Assembly (NCBI GenBank): GCA_964579795.1
Contig: CAZOHM010000010.1
Coordinates: 1-64,000, forward strand
Direction: 5' to 3'
DNA: 64,000 nt
Source: JAEYFP01 sp964579795
Lineage (GTDB): Bacteria; Bacillota; Clostridia; Lachnospirales; Lachnospiraceae
A program made the position numbers and the translations under genes. Shown piece by piece: positions 1-7,934 of the stretch. The notes under the pieces are model-generated. The model was given only the letters and a program-made list of their open reading frames with translations, was not told the DNA's origin and did no database searches. Position 1 is the stretch's first letter; each line of letters opens with the position of its first letter.

Positions 1-286
1 CTCTGATTGCATTCGAAATATCCTCTAAGCTCTCCTCTGCAGCCTTTTCCCCTATTTCAGGCTGTGCTCCGGCGCCTAGACCCTGTGTAAGCTTGTCCCC
101 AATCTGAAGAAGTCTCGGTGATTTGCAAAGCTGCAATGCCTGCTTATCGGTATTAATTCCAAGAAACTCTACCCCTCCGATTTTCTCTTCAATCATTCTA
201 TTTACTGCATTATTGCCGGCACCGCCTACCCCTACGACTAGAATCTTTGCTGCTGCATCGACATCATTATTCTTAATTTCCAGCAA
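1..286 (-). CDS. ftsZ: Cell division protein FtsZ (N-terminal part, cut by window edge)
   Basis: FtsZ is the tubulin-like GTPase that forms the division ring at midcell. The visible N-terminus reads LLEIKNNDVDAAAKILVVGV, followed by the GGAGNNAVNRM nucleotide loop and the GINTDKQAL and GLGAGAQPEIG segments typical of FtsZ. The start is a TTG at 286-284, preceded by AGGAGG with an 8-base gap; no in-frame ATG lies nearby. The gene is last in the dcw series and is separated from ftsQ by 107 bases that hold its own promoter. The rest of the protein lies outside the window. Identity is near certain; the TTG start is inferred from ribosome-site spacing. Confidence 0.96.
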   Translation of the reverse strand, partial: MLEIKNNDVDAAAKILVVGVGGAGNNAVNRMIEEKIGGVEFLGINTDKQALQLCKSPRLLQIGDKLTQGLGAGAQPEIGEKAAEESLEDISNAIR

Positions 287-330
287 GGTTTACTCCTCCT
301 TCAAATTACTTCTCCGAACTCATATAGTTT

Positions 331-359
331 ATCATATAATTTTTTTCTGAATTTATCAA
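331..359 (-). promoter_or_regulatory. Sigma-A-type promoter for ftsZ
   Basis: On the minus strand, TTGATA (359-354) and TATGAT (336-331) are separated by exactly 17 bases. Transcription would start near 323, giving a leader of about 40 bases with the AGGAGG site of ftsZ. It lies in the only sizeable gap between ftsQ and ftsZ and would allow ftsZ to be expressed apart from the rest of the cluster. Confidence 0.7.
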
Positions 360-393
360 TACTTTTTTGCAATTTCCTTACAATTTGCTACTG

Positions 394-1137
394 TTAGTCC
401 GTCTCAAACGTAAATCTGCCTCCGTCTCCGGAATAATTTTCCATATGGAGTACTCCAGAATGACCCGAAAGCTCCGGAAGCAGAAATCTCAGCTTATTGA
501 TTTTTTCATCAATATATTCGCTTGTACCAAGATAAATTCTGGCATCATCGAAGTAGAGTGTAATGTTCTGATCTGTATCAAAATATATCCTATCAGTAGC
601 TATTTTATACTTTGTAAGTAATTGTGTAATATTCAAAATCAACTTAAAAATTTCTGTATCTTCAATTGGAAGTTTTTCATGAAGCATCACATGATCAAAA
701 TTCAGGCCTGTCACGAACGGGATTCCATCCATCTGTTTTGTGGAGCTTTCTACAACAATTCCATCTTTATCAAAATACAGATAATGACCAAGATATTCCA
801 CATATCCCGCAACAGCCTTCTCATATATTTGTATATTTACTGACTGAGGCGACAGCAGCTCTACATCCATCTGTTCAACAAACGGTATTTCCTCTGCTTC
901 TTTGTTATGGTATTTCAAATACAGATATATGGAATTATGTCCATATTTTCCAGACATAACCATGTTAGATATTTCTTCATCCGTATAGTGCTCATTTCCA
1001 TCAACTGTAACTGAAGTAATTGTAAATTTATATTTAACAAGCAGCACACCGGAGCAAACAAAAATAAACAGTAACATAAAAATAATACATATCTTTGGTA
1101 TTTTAGATGCTGACCGCTTTCCATATTCAGAAGCCAT
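394..1137 (-). CDS. ftsQ: Cell division protein FtsQ/DivIB
   Basis: Bitopic divisome protein of 247 residues. A short basic cytoplasmic tail is followed by one membrane segment (about residues 14-36), then an extracellular POTRA domain starting FTITSVTVDGNEHYTDEEI and a beta domain to the C-terminus. In Firmicutes this protein works with FtsL and DivIC to control septal peptidoglycan synthesis. Sequence similarity in this family is low, so the call rests on size, topology, the POTRA-like start and position just upstream of ftsZ. The ATG at 1137 has AGGGGA ahead of it and lies only 3 bases after the murA stop, so the two are probably co-translated. Confidence 0.88.
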   Translation of the reverse strand: MASEYGKRSASKIPKICIIFMLLFIFVCSGVLLVKYKFTITSVTVDGNEHYTDEEISNMVMSGKYGHNSIYLYLKYHNKEAEEIPFVEQMDVELLSPQSVNIQIYEKAVAGYVEYLGHYLYFDKDGIVVESSTKQMDGIPFVTGLNFDHVMLHEKLPIEDTEIFKLILNITQLLTKYKIATDRIYFDTDQNITLYFDDARIYLGTSEYIDEKINKLRFLLPELSGHSGVLHMENYSGDGGRFTFETD

Positions 1138-1140
1138 AGT

Positions 1141-2394
1141 CTATCCCCTTATTATTCCTCCGAGTTTTCTGAAATCACATGTAATACATTCATAACCTCT
1201 TTTGACATAGTAGGAGTCATGAACAATTGTCGTCCCTGTGGCCGCAAGTCCGGCAACAATCAATGCTGCGCCACCTCTAAGTTCCTTTGCATAAGTCTCT
1301 GTACCAGTCAGTTCCTTCACGCCATTGATAACTGCTTGATTACTCTCTTCTATTACAATATCGGATCCCATATGCTGCAGCTCTTCAACGATGCGAAAGC
1401 GTGCTTCAAAAATTGTCTCTTTAATAATACTTTGCCCATCTGACAAGGAAAGTGCAGACATTAACACTGATTGTAAATCAGTTGGGAAACCAGGATATTC
1501 CTTTGTTTCAACATATGGAACCGGTTCATTTGCATGTCTGGCATTTGCATATATTGTTTCCGACCCTTCCTTTAACTGCATTCCCATCTGTCTTCCAACC
1601 AAAAGTACTTCCTGCATCTGACTGACAGGTGCGTTATGGAGAACAGCTTCTCCTCTTGTCGCTGCCACTGCATATAAATAAGTACCTGCTACAATTCTAT
1701 CAGCACAAATACGAAAAGAAGATTCTTTTAGTTCCGACACTCCTTCAATTACAAGACGTTTTGTCCCCATCCCACCAATCAGTGCTCCTGCATTATTCAA
1801 AAACATACACAGCTGCGTAATTTCAGGCTCCATTGCTGCGCCGTTAATAACAGTTGTCCCCTTTGAAAGTACGGCAGCAAGAATCGCATTTTCTGTTGCT
1901 CCTACGCTGTTCTTCTCAAACTGGATTTCGGAGCCATACAAACCCATTGTAGACGCATATAGCATAGATGCATCTGTTTCTATCTGCGCACCCATTTGAC
2001 CAAGTGCAGCAAGATGCATTTCAATTGGACGTTTTCCTATCACGCATCCACCTGGGTAAGGCATTCTAGCACAGTGTTTTCTTGCCAGAAGCACACCAAG
2101 CAGAATAATGGACGAACGCATCTTATCAGCATACACTGCCGGCACGTCTGTTTTTTGTATATTCGCAGCGTCTACACGTAGAATATGAACGTCTTCCCAA
2201 ACAACACTACAACCCAAATACTCCAGAATACGTATCATATAAGTAATATCTATAATGTGCGGACAATTATACAGTACTGTTGTCCCATGCACCAAAGCAG
2301 TTGCCGCCAATATTGGTAAAGCAGCATTTTTTGATCCCTGTATCTGCACTTCTCCACACAGCGGAATGCCACCGGTAATTTCAACTGTCCCCAA
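1141..2394 (-). CDS. murA: UDP-N-acetylglucosamine 1-carboxyvinyltransferase MurA
   Basis: Catalyses the first committed step of peptidoglycan synthesis, transferring enolpyruvate from PEP to UDP-GlcNAc in the cytoplasm. At 417 residues it has the usual MurA length. Key features are K22-N23 in QIQGSKNAALP and Cys117 in PGGCVIGKRPIEMH, the residue alkylated by fosfomycin in the family. The frame is open upstream to 2535, but the start chosen is TTG at 2394-2392, because GGAGG lies 7 bases ahead and the protein then begins at the family's normal N-terminus. It sits between ftsW and ftsQ, where many Firmicutes carry murG or murB. Firmicutes often have two murA copies; whether this is the main one cannot be told here. 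Confidence 0.95.
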   Translation of the reverse strand: MGTVEITGGIPLCGEVQIQGSKNAALPILAATALVHGTTVLYNCPHIIDITYMIRILEYLGCSVVWEDVHILRVDAANIQKTDVPAVYADKMRSSIILLGVLLARKHCARMPYPGGCVIGKRPIEMHLAALGQMGAQIETDASMLYASTMGLYGSEIQFEKNSVGATENAILAAVLSKGTTVINGAAMEPEITQLCMFLNNAGALIGGMGTKRLVIEGVSELKESSFRICADRIVAGTYLYAVAATRGEAVLHNAPVSQMQEVLLVGRQMGMQLKEGSETIYANARHANEPVPYVETKEYPGFPTDLQSVLMSALSLSDGQSIIKETIFEARFRIVEELQHMGSDIVIEESNQAVINGVKELTGTETYAKELRGGAALIVAGLAATGTTIVHDSYYVKRGYECITCDFRKLGGIIRG

Positions 2395-2482
2395 AACGTT
2401 TCCTCCGACTGTTACACACTTATAACAGTATATGAAAAAACGTCTAATTGGTTCCCAAATCTGCATAGGATCCTTCTCTGTG

Positions 2483-3637
2483 CTATTTTTCAAAACGTAT
2501 GCTTCGCGAGACACTAAGTACAAGACCAATCTCAATCAGCAGAAACACAACCGAAGAACCTCCATAGCTGATAAATGGAAGCGTAATTCCTGTATTCGGA
2601 ATAGAGTTCGTAACAACCGCAATATTCAAAATGACCTGAATTGCAATATGCGCCATTACACCCACAACCAGCAGTGCTCCATATAAATCATGTGCATTGT
2701 TTGCAATTACCATGAATCTCCATATCAAAAGAACAAACAGCATAATAATTGCTACAGCGCCAAACAGCCCAAGTTCCTCACAAATAATTGAAAACACCAT
2801 ATCATTCTGCGCCTCAGGAAGGAATCCAAGTTTCTGCATACTTTGCCCAAGACCCTTTCCGAAAATATCCCCGGAACCGATTGCATATAGTGCCTGTAAT
2901 GTCTGAAATCCCTTTGTACTTGCATATGCCTCCGGATTAAGCCACGCTTTAATACGTGCAAAACGGTAAGACATATCTTCTGGAATAACCCCTTTATCTA
3001 CTGCAAGAACAACAAGCACCGCAATAACTATAATACCAAATGCAGCAAACAGATATTCTTTGTAATTTGGTGTAGCAACAAACAGCATCATAAATACAAT
3101 TCCGAAAATAATGATTGCAGAGCTAAGATTCTGCGTAATAAATAGAACCATGCCTGAAATAGGTACTGCCCAAATAACAGTAAATAAAAAACCCTGCTTT
3201 GTCTGTATTCGTTTACCCATCTTACATACCAAACTCGCAAAAAACAAAATCATGCCAACCTTTGCAACCTCTGCAGGCTGAAGTGACATTCCGAGATTCA
3301 GCCAGCGTCTGGCACCATTTGCTTCATAACCGAGCGGTGTCAGTACAAGGAAAATTAATACTGCAGAAACAATATATGCTATCATGGCAAATTTTTCCCA
3401 CACATGATAATCAATCATCATTGTTATAAACATAACAACGATTCCAATAATCGTCGCCTTAATCTGCTTTTCCAAATAGTATGAGGATGTTCCAAACTTT
3501 AAATTTGCCTCATACGAGCTGACACTATACAGCATGACCAGTCCAAAGCATAACAAAAAAATAACAATGAACAGCAACGTATAGTCAAAGAAAATTCGTT
3601 CTTTATTCTTTTTTTTATTGGATCTGTCAACGGTCAT
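2483..3637 (-). CDS. ftsW: FtsW/SpoVE-family peptidoglycan polymerase (SEDS)
   Basis: SEDS-family integral membrane glycosyltransferase, 384 residues with about ten membrane segments, which polymerises lipid II at the septum together with a class B PBP. Family signatures include the GARRWLNLG loop, the Q-x-P-A-E-x-x-K motif (SLQPAEVAKVGMI) and the C-terminal NIAVVTNSIPNTGITLPFIS stretch with the GGSS tail. The ATG overlaps the murD stop by 4 bases (ATGA), a sign of translational coupling. It could be the division FtsW or the sporulation paralogue SpoVE; dcw position favours a division role, but in clostridia one gene may serve both. Confidence 0.93.
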   Translation of the reverse strand: MTVDRSNKKKNKERIFFDYTLLFIVIFLLCFGLVMLYSVSSYEANLKFGTSSYYLEKQIKATIIGIVVMFITMMIDYHVWEKFAMIAYIVSAVLIFLVLTPLGYEANGARRWLNLGMSLQPAEVAKVGMILFFASLVCKMGKRIQTKQGFLFTVIWAVPISGMVLFITQNLSSAIIIFGIVFMMLFVATPNYKEYLFAAFGIIVIAVLVVLAVDKGVIPEDMSYRFARIKAWLNPEAYASTKGFQTLQALYAIGSGDIFGKGLGQSMQKLGFLPEAQNDMVFSIICEELGLFGAVAIIMLFVLLIWRFMVIANNAHDLYGALLVVGVMAHIAIQVILNIAVVTNSIPNTGITLPFISYGGSSVVFLLIEIGLVLSVSRSIRFEK

Positions 3638-4977
3638 AATTTTCTTACAAACTCCTTAAACATATCTCCACGCTGTTCATAATTTTCAAACATTCCCCAG
3701 CTTGCACAGGCTGGAGATAATAGCACAGCCTCTCCCGGTTTTGCACTATCTGCACATATATTAACAGCCTCTTCCAGACTGTCGGCAAACTCGCACTCAA
3801 AAAAGCCATGTCTGCGAGCACATTCCGCGATCTTGTGTGCGGTCGCACCAAGCAGAACAAGCTTTTTAACTTTTCCGTCAAAGGCTTCTATCCACTCGTC
3901 ATATTCCGCATTCTTATCGTAGCCGCCGCCAATCAGACAGGTTTTTTTTGACATTGCCTGAATTCCCTTAATTGCAGCATCTACATTTGTCCCTTTAGAG
4001 TCGTTGTAATACACAACATCGTTCTTAGTAGCAACATACTCTATTCTGTGTGCAACGGCCTGAAATCGCTTTACTGACCCAATAATGCTTTCAAGTGGTA
4101 CACCAAACGAAACCGCCATTGCAATAGCAGCCATTGCATTTTCAACATTATGCTTTCCAATAATCTGCAGTTCGCTGACTGGCAGAATTTCTGTTTCCTC
4201 ATTATTAAATCGCATATATATTTTGTCGTCCATTAAATAATATCCGTTATCCAAACATCTCTCAGAGCTAAAAAAAACTGGCGTTGCACTTGTAAATTCT
4301 CCGAATTTTCTTGTTTCTTCATCCTCATAATTCAGTATCACGGTATCTTCCTTAGTCTGGTTCATACAAATCTTTTCTTTTTCAATAATGTATTGTTCCA
4401 TTGTATGATGCCTATTCAAGTGATCAGGCGTAATATTCAATATGGCGCTTACCTTTGGATGAAAATTTGATACTGTTTCAAGCTGAAAGCTGCTGATTTC
4501 TGCAACAGTAACAGAATCTGAAGCTGTCGTTGCAGCTACTTTCGTATAAGGATTTCCAATATTCCCGACAATAAAAACCTTTTCAAAATAATCCTGCATA
4601 ATGGCACCAAGCAGAGCTGTCGTTGTTGTTTTACCATTTGTTCCTGTCACAGCAAGAAGACGTCCACGATCGTATGAATACGCCAATTCAATTTCGCCTG
4701 ATATTTTGACGCCATTATCTCTAAATTGATTTACAAATGCACAATCAATCGGTACTCCAGGGCTGAGAACAAGCATTTCAATCTGAGCTGCAACTGCATC
4801 AGGCAGTGATCCTGTATAAACTTCCACATCGTTTACTGTATGTAACTTTTTTCTGATTTCTTCAGGATTTAGTTTTTCATTTGAATCAAACAGTACAGGC
4901 TGCTTACCTGCCTGCTTTAATAATTCTACAGCACTTAAGCCGCTTAAGCCGCTTCCAACTACAAGTATCTTTCCCAT
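3634..4977 (-). CDS. murD: UDP-N-acetylmuramoylalanine-D-glutamate ligase MurD
   Basis: ATP-dependent cytoplasmic ligase that adds D-glutamate to UDP-MurNAc-L-Ala. The 447-residue protein shows the three Mur-ligase domains: an N-terminal nucleotide fold (KILVVGSGLSGLSAVELL), the central ATP-binding P-loop TGTNGKTTTT at about 111-120 and the C-terminal ligase domain with HRIEYV and YNDSKGTN. It starts with ATG at 4977, 43 bases after mraY, and overlaps ftsW by 4 bases. It is the only Mur ligase in the visible cluster. Confidence 0.97.
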   Translation of the reverse strand: MGKILVVGSGLSGLSAVELLKQAGKQPVLFDSNEKLNPEEIRKKLHTVNDVEVYTGSLPDAVAAQIEMLVLSPGVPIDCAFVNQFRDNGVKISGEIELAYSYDRGRLLAVTGTNGKTTTTALLGAIMQDYFEKVFIVGNIGNPYTKVAATTASDSVTVAEISSFQLETVSNFHPKVSAILNITPDHLNRHHTMEQYIIEKEKICMNQTKEDTVILNYEDEETRKFGEFTSATPVFFSSERCLDNGYYLMDDKIYMRFNNEETEILPVSELQIIGKHNVENAMAAIAMAVSFGVPLESIIGSVKRFQAVAHRIEYVATKNDVVYYNDSKGTNVDAAIKGIQAMSKKTCLIGGGYDKNAEYDEWIEAFDGKVKKLVLLGATAHKIAECARRHGFFECEFADSLEEAVNICADSAKPGEAVLLSPACASWGMFENYEQRGDMFKEFVRKL

Positions 4978-5020
4978 CTTAATCTCTTTTCCTATTATAT
5001 CATTATACTGTTATTTTTTT

Positions 5021-5977
5021 TCAATATGCCACAAAACCAACCAGACATAATAAAGCCGTAATAATCGAGAATACTGCAACTACTCTTGTTTCAGACCAGC
5101 CACTCAATTCAAAGTGATGATGAATCGGTGCCATTTTAAACACACGTTTTCCGCCGGACAGTTTAAAATATCCTACCTGAATGATTACTGAGAGAACCTC
5201 CGCAAGATAAATAAATGCTACAATCAAAATATATAAAGGCATTTGCAGCATATATGCACAGGCTACCACAAATCCGCCTAGTGCAAGCGAGCCTGTATCT
5301 CCCATAAACACACTGGCTGGATATACATTGAACAGTAAAAAACCAAGAAGTGCTCCGACTGCTGCAAGTGTAATTGGTTCAATACCACTTTTTGTCATAA
5401 TTGCTATTACAGAAAAAAACGTTGCAATCAATACTGTCACGCTGGATGCAAGACCATCTAGTCCGTCAGTAAAATTTGCTCCATTCACTGTACCTAATAC
5501 TGCCACAAACAAAACAGGAACAGCAAGCCAGCCAATATTCCAGTATACGCCATTTGAAAATGGAATTCTCATAGCCAGACTGACTCCCGCTACATTAATC
5601 ATATAATAAGCGAACACACACGTCACAACAAACTGTAATGCCATCTTCTGCCATGCCTTAAGTCCCATTGAACGTTTTAATACAACTTTAATATAGTCAT
5701 CAATAAACCCAATCAGTCCGAATCCGACTGTCATAAATAATATCGGAATTATTTTGGAATATCCTGCAATATAGCAAAATGATGTAACAATGATACCTCC
5801 CAAAATAATAATACCGCCCATTGTTGGAGTTCCATTTTTTTTCAGATGACTCTGTGGTCCGTCATCACGTACAGTCTGCCCAACTTTTAATTTTCGCAAA
5901 TATGGTATTAATACAGGACTTAAAATCACACTGATTGCAAATGCAATTAAAACAGCCCCTAAGACTGATTTGTCCAT
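5021..5977 (-). CDS. mraY: Phospho-N-acetylmuramoyl-pentapeptide transferase MraY
   Basis: Integral membrane enzyme that makes lipid I from UDP-MurNAc-pentapeptide and undecaprenyl phosphate. The 318-residue protein has about ten membrane helices, the catalytic pair D93-D94 in FIDDYIKV, D171 in NFTDGLDGLA and the HHH box at 286-288 (APIHHHFELSGW). The frame is open upstream to 6001 with a TTG, but the ATG at 5977 is preferred because GAGGGGAG sits just upstream at good spacing. Confidence 0.97.
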   Translation of the reverse strand: MDKSVLGAVLIAFAISVILSPVLIPYLRKLKVGQTVRDDGPQSHLKKNGTPTMGGIIILGGIIVTSFCYIAGYSKIIPILFMTVGFGLIGFIDDYIKVVLKRSMGLKAWQKMALQFVVTCVFAYYMINVAGVSLAMRIPFSNGVYWNIGWLAVPVLFVAVLGTVNGANFTDGLDGLASSVTVLIATFFSVIAIMTKSGIEPITLAAVGALLGFLLFNVYPASVFMGDTGSLALGGFVVACAYMLQMPLYILIVAFIYLAEVLSVIIQVGYFKLSGGKRVFKMAPIHHHFELSGWSETRVVAVFSIITALLCLVGFVAY

Positions 5978-6072
5978 TTCTTTTCTCCCCTCTTTGGTCA
6001 ATATTTGGTAGAAAACCTTAATTTTTTGTTAAATATACGCAAAGCTTAGTATAAGTCATTTTTTAAATTTTA

Positions 6073-7833
6073 TCAATGGTTTGTTTCTGTTGTGTTTTTC
6101 TGTTTTGTACGGGGTATTCCAAGATACGGCAGGACATTCTCATACAGCTCCTTCACACGAGGTGCCGCAATTGTTCCGCCATAGTACACACCTTTTGGGT
6201 TATGTATTACTAGAAGTGCAATAATCTGCGGATCCTCTGCCGGCGAAAACCCAATAAACGAAGAAATATACTGGTTACTGCTCCTTGGCAACGTCTGACT
6301 TGTTGCTGTTTTTCCACCAACCGTATAGTTCTCTAGTGCCGCATTTCTTCCTGAGCCATCTGCAACTACCTGTTCCAATAAATATCGAAGTGTATCTGTT
6401 GTCTCCTGCGAAACAATATGTTCTGACTGATGATAGGAAAACTCTTCAACCAGATTATTGTCTCGGTCATACACAGCCATGCCAAAATGCGGTGTTACAC
6501 GCGTTCCCCCATTAACAAGCGAACTGACTGTTGTAATAAGCTGTATAGGAGTAATCTGAAACGATTGTCCAAACGATATTGTAGCAAGTTCCACAAGACC
6601 TATATCTTCTTTTCGGTGCATGATCGTTCCTGCCTCTCCAGGCAAGTCAATTCCTGTCTTTTTCAGCAGTCCAAACTTCGTAAAGTAATCGTAAAAGCTT
6701 TCTGCACCAATTCTCAAACCAGTTGCGATAAAAACCGGATTACAGGAGTTTTTTGTACCTTGTAGAAAAGTTTCAGATCCATGGCCTGCGATTTTGTGAC
6801 ATTTAATTCTTCTATCTTCAACAATAATAAATCCTGGACAATGAAATGTATCATCAACACTGACAACGCCTTTTTCCAACGCTGCCGCTGCTGTAATTAT
6901 TTTAAAGGTCGACCCTGGCTCATATGTGTCATTAATACACCCATTTCGCCACATTTGATTTAAATAATCCTGTTTCTCTTTTTCTGAAATAGTATTCTGT
7001 GATACAGTTCCATCCACAAGTGTATATGGATTATTCAAATCAAATTCAGGTACATTCACCATTGCATAGATTTCACCGTTCTTAGGGTTCATCACTATCA
7101 GTTCTACACATATCGCTTCTTTTTCCTGTAAAGCTTTTTTTGCAAGTTGTGTGGCGTATTCCTGAATATTACGATCCATGCTGATTTGAAGCGTCAATCC
7201 ATTTTCAGGTTCTGTTCGTCTTTCTCCAGCAGCATCAAGTTCCAGACCTCTTGCGTCTGTCAATGTAAGAATTTGACCATTTTTCCCCTTCAGATATTCC
7301 TCATAAATTACTTCCAGTCCAATGATTCCCTGATTATCACCGCCGGTAAATCCAAGTACTCTTGATGCTAGGCTTGCATACGGATAATACCGTTTATAAT
7401 CTTCATCAACTTTAACTCCTTCCAGATCATATGACCTGATTTTATCTCCCAGCTCTTTTGAAATATTCGTCTTTATCTTTTCAATAGAAGAATACTTTTC
7501 CACACGTTTTCGAACATTTTCTTCCGGTAAATTGAGCTCTTTAGTCAGTATTTCAATCACTCTTTCAGGGTCTGAAATTTGGTTATGAATGACTGATATT
7601 GTACAGACAGTTCTGTTTGCGGCAAGTACCTCTCCATTCCTATCAACAATTCTCCCCCGTGCAGCCTTAATATCACGTTCTCTCTCATGCAGTTCAACTG
7701 CCTGTTTCGTATAGTATTCCGAGCAAAACACCATAACATAAACCAATCTGGCCATCAGCGCCACAAGCGCAAGTATCGAAAGAATTGCAAATGAAAAGAT
7801 TTTTTTTCGGTACGCAGTTCTGTTTCTTATCAT
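6073..7833 (-). CDS. Class B penicillin-binding protein, SpoVD/FtsI-like
   Basis: Membrane-anchored transpeptidase that crosslinks peptidoglycan. It has 586 residues, with a membrane segment at about 13-36, a PBP dimerisation domain (AARGRIVDRNGEVLAANR) and a transpeptidase domain. Catalytic motifs are S308-T-F-K311 (nucleophile serine), S363-C-N and K508-T-A-T. The last replaces the usual KTG[TS]. There is no PASTA domain. Start: ATG at 7833 with GAGGTG upstream; the frame extends to a TTG at 7872 without a ribosome site. It follows a longer class B PBP, the usual tandem pair in clostridial dcw clusters, in which one serves division and the other spore cortex. Assignment to SpoVD rather than FtsI is inference. 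Confidence 0.9.
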   Translation of the reverse strand: MIRNRTAYRKKIFSFAILSILALVALMARLVYVMVFCSEYYTKQAVELHERERDIKAARGRIVDRNGEVLAANRTVCTISVIHNQISDPERVIEILTKELNLPEENVRKRVEKYSSIEKIKTNISKELGDKIRSYDLEGVKVDEDYKRYYPYASLASRVLGFTGGDNQGIIGLEVIYEEYLKGKNGQILTLTDARGLELDAAGERRTEPENGLTLQISMDRNIQEYATQLAKKALQEKEAICVELIVMNPKNGEIYAMVNVPEFDLNNPYTLVDGTVSQNTISEKEKQDYLNQMWRNGCINDTYEPGSTFKIITAAAALEKGVVSVDDTFHCPGFIIVEDRRIKCHKIAGHGSETFLQGTKNSCNPVFIATGLRIGAESFYDYFTKFGLLKKTGIDLPGEAGTIMHRKEDIGLVELATISFGQSFQITPIQLITTVSSLVNGGTRVTPHFGMAVYDRDNNLVEEFSYHQSEHIVSQETTDTLRYLLEQVVADGSGRNAALENYTVGGKTATSQTLPRSSNQYISSFIGFSPAEDPQIIALLVIHNPKGVYYGGTIAAPRVKELYENVLPYLGIPRTKQKNTTETNH

Positions 7834-7934
7834 AAAATGAGAACACCTCGCAGAAGACGAATGCGCATGCAAAATGCAGGCGTATATATACTAATTTATT
7901 ATCGCTTCCGCAAGGTTATGAGTCATGTGATTTC

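Noticed and set aside
2395..2535. N-terminal extension of murA by 47 codons
   Set aside because: It lacks a ribosome site, reaches into ftsW, and the family N-terminus begins at the TTG at 2394.
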